Positions 1 through 12,925 of a DNA stretch of 64,000 nt are shown in pieces. This DNA comes from Girardinichthys multiradiatus (Eukaryota > Chordata > Actinopteri > Cyprinodontiformes > Goodeidae): positions 6,148,501-6,212,500 of the forward strand of contig NC_061800.1 in NCBI RefSeq assembly GCF_021462225.1. The letters are read 5' to 3'. Both the position numbers and the translations under genes were made by a program. Within the stretch, counting starts at the first letter, position 1, and every line of letters begins with the position of its first letter. The notes under the pieces were generated by a model. The model saw only the letters and a list, made by a program, of their open reading frames with translations. It was not told where the DNA came from and ran no database searches.

Positions 1-1190
1 CTCCGGAAGAGCTTTGACCAGATTCCGGGGGATGTTGGAGACATAGAGTCCGAGTGGACCATGTTCTTGGCATCTATTGTCAATGCTGCCGCTCGTAGCT
101 GTGGCCATAAGGTCTGCGGTGCCTGTAGCAGTGGCAATCCCCACCCGTTGGTGGATACCGGCAGTAAGGGACGCTGTCAAGCTGAAGAAGGAGTCCTATT
201 GGCTGTGGTTGGCTTGTGGGACTCATGAGGTGGCTGACAGGTACCGTGAGGCCGAGCCTGCCGGGGTCCGGGCTGTGGCAGAGGAAAAACTCGGGCCTGG
301 GAGGACTTCGGTGAGGTCATGGAGAAGGACTACCGGTTGGCCTCGAAGTGATTCTTGCAAACCGTCCGGTGCCTTAGGAGGGAGAAGCAGTGCTTCACCA
401 ACAATGTTTACAGTGGGGATGGGGTGCTGCTGACCTTGACTGGGGACATTATCGGGCGGTGGGAAGAGTACTTTGAGGATCTCCTCAATCCTGCCGTCAC
501 GCCTTCCCTGGTGGAAGCAGAGATTGAGGACTTGGGGTTGGACTCTTTCATCACCCGGGATGAAGTCACAGAGGTGGTTAAAAAGTACCGAGGTGGTTAA
601 AAAGCTCCACGGGGGGTTCACGGATGGATGACATCCACCCTGCATACCTCAAGTCTCTGGATGTTGTGGGGTTGTCATGGTTGACACGCCTCTTCAATAT
701 TGTGGCGGTCGGGGACAGTGCCTCTAGACTGGCGGACCGGGGTGGTGGTCCCTCTTTCACAAGAAGGGTGACCGTTGAATGTGTTCCAACTATAAGGGGA
801 TCACACTCATCAGCCCCCCTGGTAAGTTCTTTTTGCAGATGACATGGTCCTGCTGTTCCCCTCTAGCCAGGACATATAGCATAGCATAGTGGGAAAGGGT
901 GCTTGTCCTCTTCAGGTTGGAGGGGAGTTCCTGTCTCAAGTGGAGGAGTTCATGTATCTCGGGGTCTTGTGTTCCAGGCACAACCCACCGGGGGGAGGGC
1001 CAGGGGACGGCCCAGGACACGCTGGAGGGACTATGTCTCTCGGCTGGCCTGAGAACGCCTTGGGCTCCCTCCGGAGGAGCTGGAGGAGGTGTCTGGGGAG
1101 AGGTAAGTCTGGATGTCTCTACTGAGTCTGCTGCCCCGGCAATCCGGTTCTGGATAAAGCGGAAGATGACGAGTACGAGCATAAATATTT
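1..1190 (+). mobile_element. Rex3-like (RTE clade) LINE, internally deleted copy
   Basis: This is a decayed non-LTR retrotransposon that enters from the left edge. Bases 1-600 encode, in broken frames, the linker between endonuclease and reverse transcriptase (WWIPAVRDAVKLKKESY near 145-205, then YFEDLLNPAVTPS near 465-510). The start of the reverse transcriptase follows (DVVGLSWLTRLFNI near 660-705). The polymerase core is missing: sequence jumps from the GITLISPPG region (about 795-825) to ADDMVLLFPSSQD (about 838-875), then LQVGGEF/YLGVL (910-970), then a C-terminal scrap. The 3' end resembles the GCGGAAGATGACGAG tail also seen in the copy at 10.5-11.9 kb. Assignment to Rex3 rests on similarity to that copy, which carries the known Rex3 signatures. 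It is not functional. Confidence 0.8.
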
Positions 1191-1302
1191 ATAGTTAATG
1201 TCTGTTCACTGTGATGGTGGGAAACCAAAGTCAAATTCCTTGTTTGCGAACACAATCTTGGCCAATAAAGCTTACCCTGACTCTGAAATCCAACTTTAAA
1301 TA

Positions 1303-1900
1303 GACATGTTTACATGAAAATACGTTTTTGGAATATAATGGGTGAATCATAATATTCTGATCGGATTTGGTTCAATCGGAATGAAATTGTATTCTGAATG
1401 AGAAGGGCGGTTTATGCTGATTGTCAATCCGAACATGCGGACAGGTAAACACTTGTTCGGATCATGTCATTCTGATTGTGGCAAACGGACGTTATGCACA
1501 TGCATGCCCTATGTCAACGCAACACATTTCCTCCTTTAGTGGCAAGACACATAGTCGCAGTGAAACAACTGGTTTGTTGCCACATTAAGCTGTAGCTTAA
1601 TTATGACTCAACTGCTCTCAGAACCTGGTGCCGCACCATTCCAGACACTCCATTCTGAACCAACACACCTTTACGTTTTTGCATTCTTTTTTTACAGCAC
1701 AGGTGGAAGAACAACTTCTGTGGTTGTCGTAGTAAAATCCGACAACTCTGCACATGTCAAAGTGCTTTTATTCTGAATTAGCGTGGTGCATGTAGAAACA
1801 GGTCATAAGCTGGTTATTTAATTTTGTGCTCATATAAACAGTACATTCTGATTTATTTGTTTGAATCCAATCATGAAATTTTGCACATGCAAACATAGCT
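1303..1900. mobile_element. Possible MITE-like DNA element
   Basis: The stretch has no open frame. Its two ends look like imperfect inverted repeats: ATGTTTACATG near 1306-1316 and CATGCAAACAT near 1887-1897. The repeated use of TTCTGAT/ATTCTGAAT motifs resembles short non-autonomous DNA elements of fish. No clear target-site duplication was found, so this is tentative. Confidence 0.3.
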
Positions 1901-2039
1901 ATTAACCCCTGCAGTCTCAAAGTTATTCAACTCCCTCAATAATTGAAATCTTTACAAGAGCACACATTTCCTGATCAGGTGGGGTCTCAGGCACACCTGA
2001 AGCAACCAGTTAAGGGATCTATGAGTAGCATCTACGTGC

Positions 2040-2540
2040 TTGAGAACTCAAAACACCAGGACAATTAAAGGTGGGGTTTCTTTGCATGTGATGGTCTGGA
2101 TACGCTTGGCTTCCTCTTGCATTAGAAACCTGCAGTGTGAGGTGAGCCATCTTTGAGGAAGCCAACCCTAACCCTAACCTTCAAACATGACAGTGATACC
2201 AAACATACTGTTTCTCAAAGACCACCGAGGCTTGGTTTTAAAAGAAGTACTGCAAGATACTGGGGTGGCCCCCATAGCTGACTCTAACTCTATTGAAAAT
2301 CTCTGGCGGGATATAGAAAAAAGCCAAATGCACCATTAGTACCTAAGATTATTCATTAACACAAGGCCTTTGCCATGAGAATGGGTCTCAGATTCCTTAG
2401 GAACACTGCCAGAAGCTTGTGCTGTTTTGTCAAACTTTGGCTAAGGCAACCAATAAAAACCTCCCAATACATCTCAGAACCAGGCAGCAAGACTTTTTAC
2501 CACCACTGAAAAACCAACTGTATAGTGACTCAAATAATTG
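2040..2540 (+). pseudogene. Tc1-like transposase relic
   Basis: This is a heavily decayed Tc1/mariner transposase C-terminal region. Around 2190-2215 the sequence reads like the DNDPKHT segment holding the second catalytic aspartate (here DSDTKHTV). At about 2287-2322 it encodes SNSIENLWRDIEK, which matches the family motif around the catalytic glutamate (SPDLNPIENLWRD). The two pieces are in different frames and stops are present throughout. No terminal repeats were found. Confidence 0.5.
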
Positions 2541-5500
2541 AATGTCCACGAATTAACTAGAATGTTATATGCTTGCTTTAATTAATAACACTTTGGCAGG
2601 GGTCAGTAACAGCTTAAGTTCAGCAATACAAATAATTATCACAAAAATAGAAATGAATCAATCAACTCAACCTGTCTTTCCCTGATGCTGAAACTAGTGG
2701 ATTTAAAGAAGCTTTTGAAGACGGAGACTCATCCATGAACCTGATGGAGAAGAATTATTCTGGTAACGAGTGGTTTCTTGAAGGGAATACGACTTAATTT
2801 TCAGTTTTCTTCCTTTAAGTGGCAGGTACTGACGCTCCAAACTTTGATGGTTAAACTGGATCTTTGTTGTTCTTTGTCCCCAAAGGTAGTGGTTTCCAGG
2901 GGCTGAAGAGTTGAGGGAAAACCGGAGACGCAAATGAGTTTGATTCAGGACTTCCAGATGCCTGAATCTTGGAGCAATCAGCTGTTCACCGATCAAGTTC
3001 ACTTCTGTTGTCTGGATAAAAAAGCTTTCAGATGAAATCAGATTTTTAATCTTGAGGCACAGTCCTTCAAAGGCAACGGGTTGATCCTCTGTTAAATGCA
3101 GTCAATCAGCTGGGCTGTGTCTCTGGCCCTCTGATTCCTCTGTGGCATCTCTCCGATCTTGTTCGCTGGTCTTCTGCGAGGAATACAACCCTGTTTCCTC
3201 TTTTTCCATTGCTTTTATAGTGCTTGAAGTCCTCCTCAGTCAAGCCCTTATTAGGAAACTTAGTTGTTGTACACTCATTCACCTCAACCTCATGATCATT
3301 GCTCAATGTAGACGTTATTTCTCTTAGTTTTTCGAAAAGTCCCATGAAACCCATACTGGGCTATAGTCATCTGGCTCTCGGAAAGTCCCAATCATCCCAT
3401 GATGAGATGTAGTCATCTACAGTTCTTCCCCTATTCTGCTCAGTTTTAACCTTGTACAGTGTTATACATGTCATCTTTCAGCTTTCAATATTCAGCTTTT
3501 AAAACATTGGTTCAAAATCATCATATCACTTCATTTTCCAGTTCTCAACCACATTTCTATCATACATTTTTTAATTTGTTAATCAAAATCTAACTTTATT
3601 CATTATATGTGAGAGGTATATAATCATCAACTAACCTTTATTCATTACATGCAAAAATATAGAATCATCATACATCATTCCTTGGATATAATTGTTTATA
3701 CGTTTGTATAAGAAAACATAAGACAGATAATTCATGGCTCCATACAGGCCTCTCCAGTTTCCCAGCTCCAGATTATAAGAACATTGCACACACCACACAT
3801 AAGGATATTTTTGTTATAACTTTCATGGGGTTAATTGTGAGCCTTTACTAAATGCAGCATGGGTTACAATGCAAGATCTCACCTTATTTTGACACTGGCT
3901 AGAATCAAATTTACTGCAGGTCATAACAGCAAAAAGAAGTTCGATTATGTACTAAAGATGCTCTTCATGATCACTTCTTCAAAAAGAGTATGGCTGTCAT
4001 TACAAACTCAGGAACTCATTACACCATCTAACAATGAATAAAAAACTCTATTCTAAATCTAAACACTGTAAAACCTGTACCAGCGGTGTGTTAAAAGAAC
4101 TGAACAAGTTTCACCTGCATAGCTGAACTGTCACAGTCAGTATGCCCAGCCTGGTTCCTGAAGTCAGGCGCATCTTTATGTTTACTATAAAGAACCTTTA
4201 CTTAACAGCAAAATAACTTTGGTAGCTTTTTCTTTTTAATTCATTGGGTATAAATACAACTTGTTTGGGGCTTGTGTGGCATAGAAAGCACATAATGGCT
4301 ACACAGCAATATAAATGCAAAATATGCCACATGCTATGAAAAGGGAGAGCACAAATGTGTAAGGGAAAAACATGAAGAAAAGTTCTGCTGTTGTCTTCTC
4401 ATTCTCAAATGCTTATATAACTGACCAACTAGCATCCATCTATTTTCTATACCCCCTTTACCCTTGCTGGTTCCCATCTATAGTTGACACATAAGACAAA
4501 GAGACCAAGGAACTTTAGTACTGAAAAGTAGTGATGAGTGACCTGGAAACCAGGTGAGTACAATCAACAGACTGCTGACCAGCTGGGGGAGCATCTAAGC
4601 AGTGAACTGAGAGAAGAATGAATAATGGGCACAGGAGAAACTGAATGGAAACACAGAGGATCTAAACAACCAAACGGTAAGGACTAATTCCAACATAAGA
4701 GACTAAACCAAAATGCACAAACAGGACACAGTAAAGAACCAAGAAACTCAATACAAAGGACTGAACTAATATGGAGACACACCAAAGACAAAAAACACAC
4801 AAAAAACAAAAACAAAAATACAAACAAAAGTGAGAGCCAAAACACAAACACCAATTCTATCTGGCCTGTCAAACAATAATTTTTCAGGAACACATTTCTA
4901 CTGAATGGATATAAACTGGACTTTCAAATATACACACAAATATTATATTTTCTTCATTATAAATAGTTTCATGGTATAAAAAACAAACACTACAATGTGC
5001 ATCCATACATTCAATGTCTTCCACTCGTCAAAATTGCAGACATAACAGGTGAAGAAGGCATATAAAGCCCTACCGGTAAATTCTCTGTGTGCCCCACTTT
5101 TCAAAAGGAGGTGCCCAGGAAGCATCCTGATCAGGTGCCCAAACCACATCACCTGACTCTGTGATGGGGAGGGCTAGCCACTCTTCTCTGAGCCAGGCAT
5201 AAAATGATGGAAATTCATTTCAGCTGCTTGTATTTAGGGCCAGGGTGTTCTGGTCATAATCTATATCTAATGACTATAGGTGAAGGTATGAATGTAGCGT
5301 GACTCTTAAAACCAGAGCTTTGATGTTTTTGCTAATCTCTTTTTTTCAACAGAGGTAACGTAGCACCCACATTATGAAACATGAGACACCAACCCGTTCA
5401 TTACACTTTAACAAAATAGCAACATATTAAACTCCTCTGCTTGAGGCAGAGACTAACCCTTGACCTAAAGGAGCAGGTAACCGTTTTCTGGCTATAATGT

Positions 5501-5690
5501 CCAGTTTGATGTGTTTCAGTATTTCCAGTGTGTCATGTTTGATATCGCTTTCGATTATCTTTAAGCAGTTCTTAACAGCAAAGATGCAATTTCTCTGTTA
5601 AAAATATCTTATTGTCACAACTGTCGCTCTAATTTCTTGCTTAGTGTTTTCTGATATATGTGGCAAATTGGTAATAGCTCTTCTTTCTAG
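2541..5690. other. Unassigned AT-rich stretch, no gene seen
   Basis: Only short open frames occur here and none resembles a known family. The segment at about 4540-4880 is purine-rich on + (runs such as ACACCAAAGACAAAAAACAC) and resembles the tail of the minus-oriented LTRs at 34.4 and 42.8 kb, so it may be an LTR scrap, but the match is weak. No tRNA-like structure or tandem array was seen. Confidence 0.5.
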
Positions 5691-5819
5691 AAATCTGGCT
5701 GAATTTATTATTTCTCCAAAACTCTGACAACCCAGGGTTCAGACCAGGAAGCAGGGTTGTAGTTTAACACTTCTCTCTGCAGCTTCTATACTGCTACCCA
5801 CCATTACCCTATTAAGACA

Positions 5820-6520
5820 GTGTCTCGCCCACAGCCAAAAATGAATAGATTAAAAAATTATCTAAATGGAGGAAATCATGAAAATCTCATAAAAATAAAC
5901 AAAACTCAGACTAAAAAGAAAAATAAAACAATTAAATGTGGCTTACTGAACATAAGATCTCTTTCTTCCAAGACTTTGCTAGTTAATGACTTGATTTGTG
6001 ATAATCAGATTGATTTATTTGCCTCACAGAAACCGAGCTGCAGCAAGAGGATTATGCTACTATAAATAAGTCAACTCCTACTAATTATTAAAATTTTCAC
6101 ATTCCTCGAAATACTGGGCGAGGAGGAGGAGTAGCAACCATCTTTCAGTCCGATTTATTGATTAGTCCCAGATCAATCAATAGCTACAACTCTTTTGAAT
6201 ATTTAATCCTTAGTTTTCCTCATCCAAATTGCGAAGCACGAAAACCACTTCTGTTTGTTGTTTTGTACTGTCCACCAGGCCCTTACTCTCAATTTTTAGA
6301 TCAGTTTTCAGATCTTTTGTCTGATTTAGTGTTAAATACAGATAAGATTATTATAGTGGGGGATTTTAGCATTTATGTTGACACTGAAAGTGATAGCCTA
6401 AATATAGCCTTTAATGCTATCTTGGACTAAATTGGCTTTGCTCAAAACATTAACCAACCTACCCACCTTTGTCTTCATCCTCTGGATCTCGTGCTGACAT
6501 ATAGCATTGAGTAATGAAAT
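5820..6520 (+). pseudogene. L2 ORF2 endonuclease domain, broken
   Basis: Apurinic/apyrimidinic-type endonuclease of an L2 LINE, which nicks target DNA to prime reverse transcription. Readable motifs are [11 protein letters not shown] (N-terminal asparagine motif, near 5940-5972), GRGGGVATIFQS (near 6117-6152), IIIVGDFSIYVD (near 6349-6385; the usual form is GDFN, so the asparagine is changed to serine) and LDLVLTY near 6482-6502. A stop interrupts the motif that should read SLTETW, here ASQKPSC. At least three frame changes are needed to follow the domain, so it is a pseudogene. Confidence 0.8.
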
Positions 6521-6839
6521 AACAATATTTCCTCATAACCCTGTCCTGTCTGACCATTTTTTAATAACCTTTGAGTTTAATTTAACCAAGTACTCCACAC
6601 CTGAGAGAAAATTTCATTATAGTAGATCATTATCAGATAATGCTGTAACAACCTTTAAAGAATTTGTTCCACTGTTAATTTCCTCATTATCACAGAAAAA
6701 CACTGTGGAGGGCAATAATTTTGTTTCTTCCCCTTCACAAATTGATTCTCTTGTTCATAGTGTTACTTCATCATTGCGTGGTGCATACGACAATGTAGCC
6801 CCCTTGAAAAAGAAGGTTATTACTTATAGGAGGCTGGCT

Positions 6840-8774
6840 CCCTGGTTTAATTGAGAGCTGCGTACTTTAAAGCACAATGTTAGAAAATTGCAGAGAAAAT
6901 GGCTCTCTGCACACCTAGAGGATTCCTACTTAATCTGGAAAAATAGCCTATTGTTGTATAAAAAGACACTTCGCCAAGCAAAGAACAGCTTATTTCTCAT
7001 CATTAATAGAAGAGAACAAGAATAATCCTAGGTTTCTCTTTAGTACTAGTTGCTAAACTTACACAGAGTCATAGCTCATTTGAGCCATCCATTCCCTTAG
7101 CTCTCAGCAGTCACGACTTAATGGGATTCTTTTTAAATAAAATTGATTCTATTAAAAATAAAATCATTGACATACTCCCAAAGATGATTACTTCATCCTC
7201 AGCAAGTGAGACAACATTTGAAGTAACTGTAGAACCTGATCTGTGTTTGGACTGTTTTTATCCTGTGGAGCTTCCTGAATTATCAAAAATGTTAGCTTCA
7301 TCTAAACCTTCAACTTGTATGTTAGACCCAATCCCAACCAAAATATTTAAGGAAGTAGTCCCTCTGAGTACCAGTCACTATTTTAGGTATGATTAATCTA
7401 TCCTTAGTAAATGGATATGTATCACAAGCTTTTAAAGTTGCTGTAATAAAACCTTTACTTAAGAAGACTTCGCTTGATCAAGATGATTTAATAAATTACA
7501 GACCTATATCCAATCTTCCGTTCTTATCTAAAATTCTTGAGAAAATATGTTTGACCTGTTTGAAGAGTTTTAGTCAGGTTTCAGAGCTCATCATAACACT
7601 GAAACAGCTCTGCTGAAAGTCACTAATGATATTCTTCTACCCTCAGATAATGGACTTGTGTCTGTACTTGTCATGTTAGATCTCAGTGCTGCATTTGATA
7701 CAGTTGATCACAATATTCTCTTCAAAATGCTGGAACATACTGTAGGGATCAGGGGAAGAGTACAAGGCTTGTTTACATCTTATTTGTCTGACAGATTCCA
7801 GTTTGTTCATGTAAATGATAAATCATCTTCAAACTTCAGGGTTAATTGTGGAGTACCACAGGGTTCAGTGCTTGGGCCAATTCTTCTCACTATATATATG
7901 CTTACAATAGGTGAAATTATCAGGCAGCATAGGGTACATTTTCACTTACGCTGATGTTAAACAGCTTTACTTATCCATAAATCCTGATGAGCCCAATCAG
8001 TTAGATAGACTACAAGCAAGTCTTAAAGACATAAAAACTTGGATGACTTTAAATATTCTGCTTCTAAATTCCGACAAGACAGAAGTCTTTGGACTGGAGT
8101 CTCTCAAACAGAAACTGCTTAGTCAATCACTTAACCTGGATGGCATTAAATTGACCTCTGGTAATAAAGTAAAAAACCTTGGTGTTAATTTTGACCAGCA
8201 CATGTCATTTGGATCCCATATTAAACAGGATTTCCTTCTTTCACCTCTGGAACATTCCCAAAATTAGAAATATCCTAACCAGGAATGATGCTGAAAAACT
8301 AGTCCATGCATTTGTTCCTTCAAGTCTGGACAATTGTAATTCTTTACTATCAGAATGTCCACAATTGCAGTTAAAAGCCTTCAGCTGATCCAAAATGCTT
8401 CAGCAAGAGTTCTGATAAAAATTAAAAAGAGAGATCATATTTCTCTTATTTTAGCTTCCCTTCATTGGCTCCCTGTTAAATCCAGAATAGAATTTAAAAT
8501 TCTCCTTCTCACATATGAAGCCCTTAATGATTTAGCTCCATCATACATCAGAGATCTGATTTTTCCATATATTGCTAACAGAGCACTTCGTTCTCAGACT
8601 GCAGGTTTACTGGTGGCTCCTAGAGTCTCTAGAAGTAGAATGGGAGGCAGATCCTTTAGTTATCAGGCTCCTCTCCTGTGGAACCAGCTCCCGGTTTTAG
8701 TCCGTGAGGCAGACACCCTGTCTACTTTTAAGAATAGGTTTAAAACTTTCCTTTTTGATAAAGCTTATAGTTAG
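6840..8774 (+). pseudogene. L2 ORF2 reverse transcriptase and C-terminal domain, broken
   Basis: Reverse transcriptase part of the same LINE. Recognisable blocks in order: AVIKPLLKKTSLD with NYRPISNLPFLSKILEK (7441-7550), a block resembling FQSGFRxxHNTETALLKV out of frame (7565-7622), LDLSAAFDTVDH (7677-7712), VPQGSVLGPILL (7849-7887) and FTYADVKQLYLS (7939-7975). In that last block the catalytic YADD is altered to YADV. The C-terminal domain SLHWLPVKSRIEFKILLLTY to LLWNQLPVLVREADTLSTFKNR is in one frame at 8355-8774, 139 codons after a start. Several frameshifts and the lost second aspartate argue that it is inactive. Confidence 0.85.
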
Positions 8775-9478
8775 AGTGGCTTAGGTTATCTTGAGCTATC
8801 TCTGTAGTTATGCTGCTATAGGCTTGGCTGCTGGAGGACATAATGACCACTTTCACTCTCTCCGCTACATTCTCATACTACTCTCCAATTTTGCATTATT
8901 TGCTGTTATTTCAGCTTTTCACTTTATGTTCTCTCTCTCTTTTCTCTTCCTAGAAGTTACACCTGGCCTGACTGTGTCCACCTGTGACACCTTCCTGGAG
9001 GGGGGCATCATCCAAGTCCTTTCACACAATGCAACAGGAAACAACACTCTCCAGTTATTTTTACCCCTGCCTTCCTCCCTCCCTGTTGGACGGAGTAAGG
9101 GGGAGTCAGGTTTAGCCTAAACCAGCTCAGTTATGGTTGAGGTGCAAACACGCCCTCCATTTCTGCTACCTGTGCAACTCCTTCTATTTTCCAGTGGTTA
9201 TAATCAGTCTGACAGAGAGGGGTACCCCCAAATCTTTTGGTTTTTGGTATAACAATGGCCACCAGTGGGCTCTAGATGGACAACCTTTATCAGTTTATTA
9301 TTTTACTTAGTACCCCTACACATAGCTCATTCTAAAATGACCAAACTCTAACACTCAGTAGTTTAATCTAACCTCCCCAACAACCCTACATCATTCCAAA
9401 CCCCATTTGTGAAATGCCTTGAGACGACATGTGTTGAGAATTGACGCTATATAAATAAAACTGAATTGAATTGAATAA
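8775..9478 (+). repeat. L2 3' untranslated region and tail
   Basis: Non-coding 3' region of the L2 element. It ends in the conserved LINE terminus with TATATAAATAAAACTGAA at about 9450 and GAATT repeats that act as the recognition end for reverse transcription in this clade. Confidence 0.75.
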
Positions 9479-10514
9479 ATAGGAAAGTGGTAATTCTAAG
9501 TTTCAACACAGGATTCATCTGGCCTTTTTCAGCTTCTAAATGTATCCCTTTTGCATATTGTGCTAAATAATTATGAGCTAAATTATTCAGAACAATTGAT
9601 CTGTGATGGACGTTTCTGGGTGTACACAGTCACTCTCCCAGTGACTGTTGGAGAAGGCAGGCACATCCCCCATGACCAAGGGTTAAGCTTGTATAGCAAA
9701 TGAATGGGTGGATAAACCAACCGTAAAGTAGGTCTGGCTCTTCAGTTGGACTCACTCTATGCATTTAGCCTATAGAGGTGTGTAAATATTTATCAGTGCA
9801 GATTGGGTGTTTACTGTATCGTGTGAGATTAAGGAATGATATTAGTGGGGTAGTGTTGCTATTTTTGAGTAGCACTTGTGTTAATTCTGTAGCAGTGGTG
9901 CTTATGAAAATTGTGGCAGTCTGGCTTTGCTGATGATCAAATTGTTTATACTATATTATCAAAAGCACAAGAAGGCAATGCTGAAGTGTTACTTACACCT
10001 GTGCATCTGACTGTGCTATTGAATGATAACAAGGCAGACATGACTGTATTAGAATCCTCCAAATGTTGCATCATAGCAAAGAGATAAAGCCATAATTTTT
10101 ATCATTCCATGAAAAAGGCTTGAGGTTAATACAGTGAAATTCAGCCGCTACAAATGTTTTATACAGACCTAGAACTTATTTTTGAAGCAAGGCTTGGTAA
10201 GACAGAGAAGCTTAAAGCTGTGTTGATGGACATTCAAAGAAAGATCACATTATGGCAGGGAGGAAGAAGATCCTGACCTTTGGATTGGTGTCTAGGGATG
10301 ATTGTCGTCTGTTGAGGGAGAGAGACATAAATAGCGACCTAGTCCTTCAGATACGTTCATGACGTTAAAATCATAAAATAATTTTAGCGTTTTATGATGT
10401 CTTATTCAGTCAAATAAATGAATTACACAATTATAGAACCCATACACTTAAGGAGTAAAACAGCAGCCCTGAATTATACAAATGTAAGAATAATATCAGT
10501 TTCACACCTTTTGC
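9479..10514. other. No gene seen
   Basis: About 1 kb of unassigned sequence between two LINEs. No open frame above background, no terminal repeats and no structured RNA motif were recognised. Confidence 0.5.
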
Positions 10515-11880
10515 AACTTGGGTTTGGACTCTTTTATCACCCAGGCTGAAGTCACCGAGGTGGTTAAAAATCTCCATGGTGGCGGGGCTTCGGGGGTGGA
10601 TGAGATCTGCCCTGAGTACCTCAAGTCTCTGGATGTTGTGGGGCTGTCATGGTTGACACGCCTCTTCAACATTGCATGGCGGTCAGGGACAGTGCCTCTG
10701 GACTGGCAGACCAGGGTGGTGATCCCCCTTCATAAGAAGGGTGATCGGAGGGTGTGTTCCAACTATAGGGGGATCACACTCCTCAGCCTCCCTGGTAAGG
10801 CCTATGCCTGAGTATTGGAGAGGAGAGTCCGGCCGATAGTCGAACCTCGGCTTCAGGAGTAGCAGCGTGGTTTTAATCCCGGCCGTGAAACACTTAACCA
10901 GCTCTATACCCTCTGCAGGGTACCCAAGGGTTTATGGGAGTTTGCCCAACCGATCCACATGTGTTTTGTGGACCTGGAGAAGGCATTCGATCGTATCCCT
11001 CATGGTGCCCTGTGGGGGTTCTCAAAGGAGTATGGAATTGGGGGCCCTTTATTAGGGGCCATCCGGTCTCTGTACAAGCGGAGCAGGAGTTTGGTCCGCA
11101 TTGCCGGCACTAAGTCGGACCTGTTCCCGGTGCATGTTGGACTCTGGCAGGGCTGCCCTTTGTCACCGGTCCTGTTCATAACTTTTATGGACAGGATTTC
11201 TAGGTGCAGCCAAGGGCCAGACGGGGTCTGGTTTGGGGACTAGTGGATTTCGTTCCCTTCTAGCCAAGACCTACAGCATGCACTGGGGCGGTTCACAGCC
11301 GAGTATGAAGCGGCTGGGATGAAGATCAGCTCCTAAGTCCGAGGCCATGGATCTCAACCGGAAAAGGGTGGCTTGTCCTCTTCAGGTTGGAGGGGAGTTC
11401 CTGCCTCAAGTAGAGGAGTTCAAGTAACTTGGGGTCTTGTTCATGAGTGAGGGGAGAATGGAGCGGGAGATGGACAGACAGATTGGTGCGGCTGCCGCAG
11501 TAATGGGGACGCTGTGCTGGTCCGTTGTGGTGAAGAGAGAACTGAGCCGAAAAGCGAAGCTCTCGATTTACGTTTACGTTCCTACCCTCACCTATGGCCA
11601 TGAACTTTTGGTCATGACCAAAAGAACGAGATCCTGGATATAAGCGGCCGAAATGAGCTTCCTCCCGGGCACTCCCTTAGAGACAGGGTGAGGAGCTCGG
11701 CCCAGGACACGGTGGAGGGACTATGTCTCTCGGCTTGCCTGAGAGCGCCTTGGGATGCCCCGGAGGAGCTGGAGGAAGTGTCTGGGGAGAGGGACATCTG
11801 GGTGTCTCTACCAAGTCTGCTGCCCCCGCGACCCAGTCCTGGATGAAGCGGAAGACGATGAGTACGAGTACCTTTTCAAA
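10515..11880 (+). mobile_element. Rex3 (RTE clade) LINE, 5'-truncated copy
   Basis: A 5'-truncated Rex3 retrotransposon. Two short stretches match what I recall of the classic Rex3 signature sequences: TGGCAGACCAGGGTGGTGAT near 10704 and CAGGGCTGCCCTTTGTCACC near 11149. The reverse transcriptase is readable as GLSWLTRLFNI (10642-10674), VCSNYRGITLLSLPGKAY (10751-10804), CFVDLEKAFDRIPHG (10962-11006) and LWQGCPLSPVLFI (11142-11180). The catalytic FADD block near 11245 is damaged. The C-terminal domain continues through SEGRMEREMDRQIGAAAAVMG, with frame changes, to a tail near 11850-11875 with GACGATGAGTACGAGTACC. It is inactive because of stops (for example after GKAYA) and frameshifts. Confidence 0.9.
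10518..11243 (+). pseudogene. Rex3 reverse transcriptase, broken
   Basis: Polymerase core of the Rex3 element, split into two readable frames (10518-10811 and 10959-11243). The first block holds the conserved DWQTRVVIPLHKKGDRR segment. The second holds the catalytic DLEKAFDRIP motif and QGCPLSPVLF, and ends in GVWFGD just before the expected catalytic FADD. A stop at 10809-10811 and a frameshift between the blocks break the protein. Confidence 0.85.
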
Positions 11881-12645
11881 CTCTGAACAGATTTATCTGC
11901 TTTAGACACAGACAGCACTAATGTTGCATCCTTGCCTTTTCAAAGCACTGGCTTTTCAAACAGTTCCAGAGCCAAATGGATGCTAAGGGAAGCTGGACGG
12001 AGAGAGACAAATCTCAGCAAACACACTCATTTATTCTGATATCTAGCCAAGAACATGGGGGATGAATCTATTTTAAGTATTTTTACACATCTCTACCATT
12101 GGTTCCAGTAATTATGGAGTGCACTGCAAGCCAACAATGGGTAAATTAGCAGCACTAGAGATTACAGTGTGCTCTCAAACACTACAAGGCATTCAGAAGC
12201 TAAGTGAGCAATAAATGTCCAAATTGGCTAAAAATGTATGAAACGTTTTTATTTTCTTAGGTACAAAATACAATACAATTAACACAACCATACACAGCAG
12301 AAAACATCAGATATTTCCCAAAATTAAATAGTTTTTGAAAAACCTAATTAAACACTAATTAAAAAGAAACTCTATTTGACCATTAAATCAAATGTACATT
12401 TTTCTTGTGGTCCACAAGTTTTCTTCTGGCAATCTTTTGCTGATGTGCACAGATAAAGTGAAAAAGTTATTTCAGGAAGCAGTTCACAACAGATGTCAAC
12501 TTTGATTGTAGCTGATCATGTGGTTCTTCAATACACGTGGATCAGTTTGACGCAGCGTGAAAAAGTCAGTTCCTCTTATAAGGCCATGCTTCTCAAAAGT
12601 GAACAGGTGCATAGTTTCTTATAGGACAGGAGTCAGTGTCTGCTT
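11881..12645. other. No gene seen
   Basis: Unassigned AT-rich sequence with no convincing coding potential or terminal repeats. Confidence 0.5.
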
Positions 12646-12649
12646 AAGA

Positions 12650-12925
12650 GCAGCAGTTAATGTATCTTGGTGTCTTGTTCGTGAGAGATGGCAGGATGGA
12701 GCGGGAGATAATTAGACAAATTAAGGTCTTATCTGCTGTAATGTGGGCACTGCGTCAGCCCATCATGGTGATGAAAAAGCTGAACCAGAAAGCTAAGCTC
12801 TTGATTTATTGGTCCATCTATGTTCCTATGGTCATTAGATAGTGATAATGAAGGCCAATATATCTTTTCTGGCATGGGAAGGCCTTGGGATCCCCCAGAA
12901 TTAGCTATTTCTGGATTTCCCCCCC
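12650..12925 (+). mobile_element. Rex3 fragment
   Basis: A short piece of the Rex3 C-terminal domain. The frame at 12660-12842 reads YLGVLFVRDGRMEREI and later KLNQKAKLLIYWSIYVPM, colinear with positions 11420-11590 of the copy upstream. It is truncated on both sides. Confidence 0.75.

Larger units (their letters stand above)
5700..9478 (+). mobile_element. L2-clade LINE, near full length but broken
   Basis: A non-LTR retrotransposon on + with an endonuclease region (5820-6520), a linker, a reverse transcriptase region (about 7250-8250), the conserved C-terminal domain (8355-8774) and a 3' untranslated region. It ends in the characteristic L2 fish terminus: GCGCTATATAAATAAA-like sequence at about 9444-9462 followed by TGAATTGAAT repeats. 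The 5' limit is set loosely, because no ORF1 was recognised upstream of the endonuclease. Many frameshifts and stops show it is dead. Another copy of this type of 3' end occurs at 26.65-27.22 kb. Confidence 0.88.

Noticed and set aside
2164..2182. Telomere-like CCCTAACCCTAACC
   Set aside because: Only about two and a half units within a Tc1 relic, too short to be a telomeric array.
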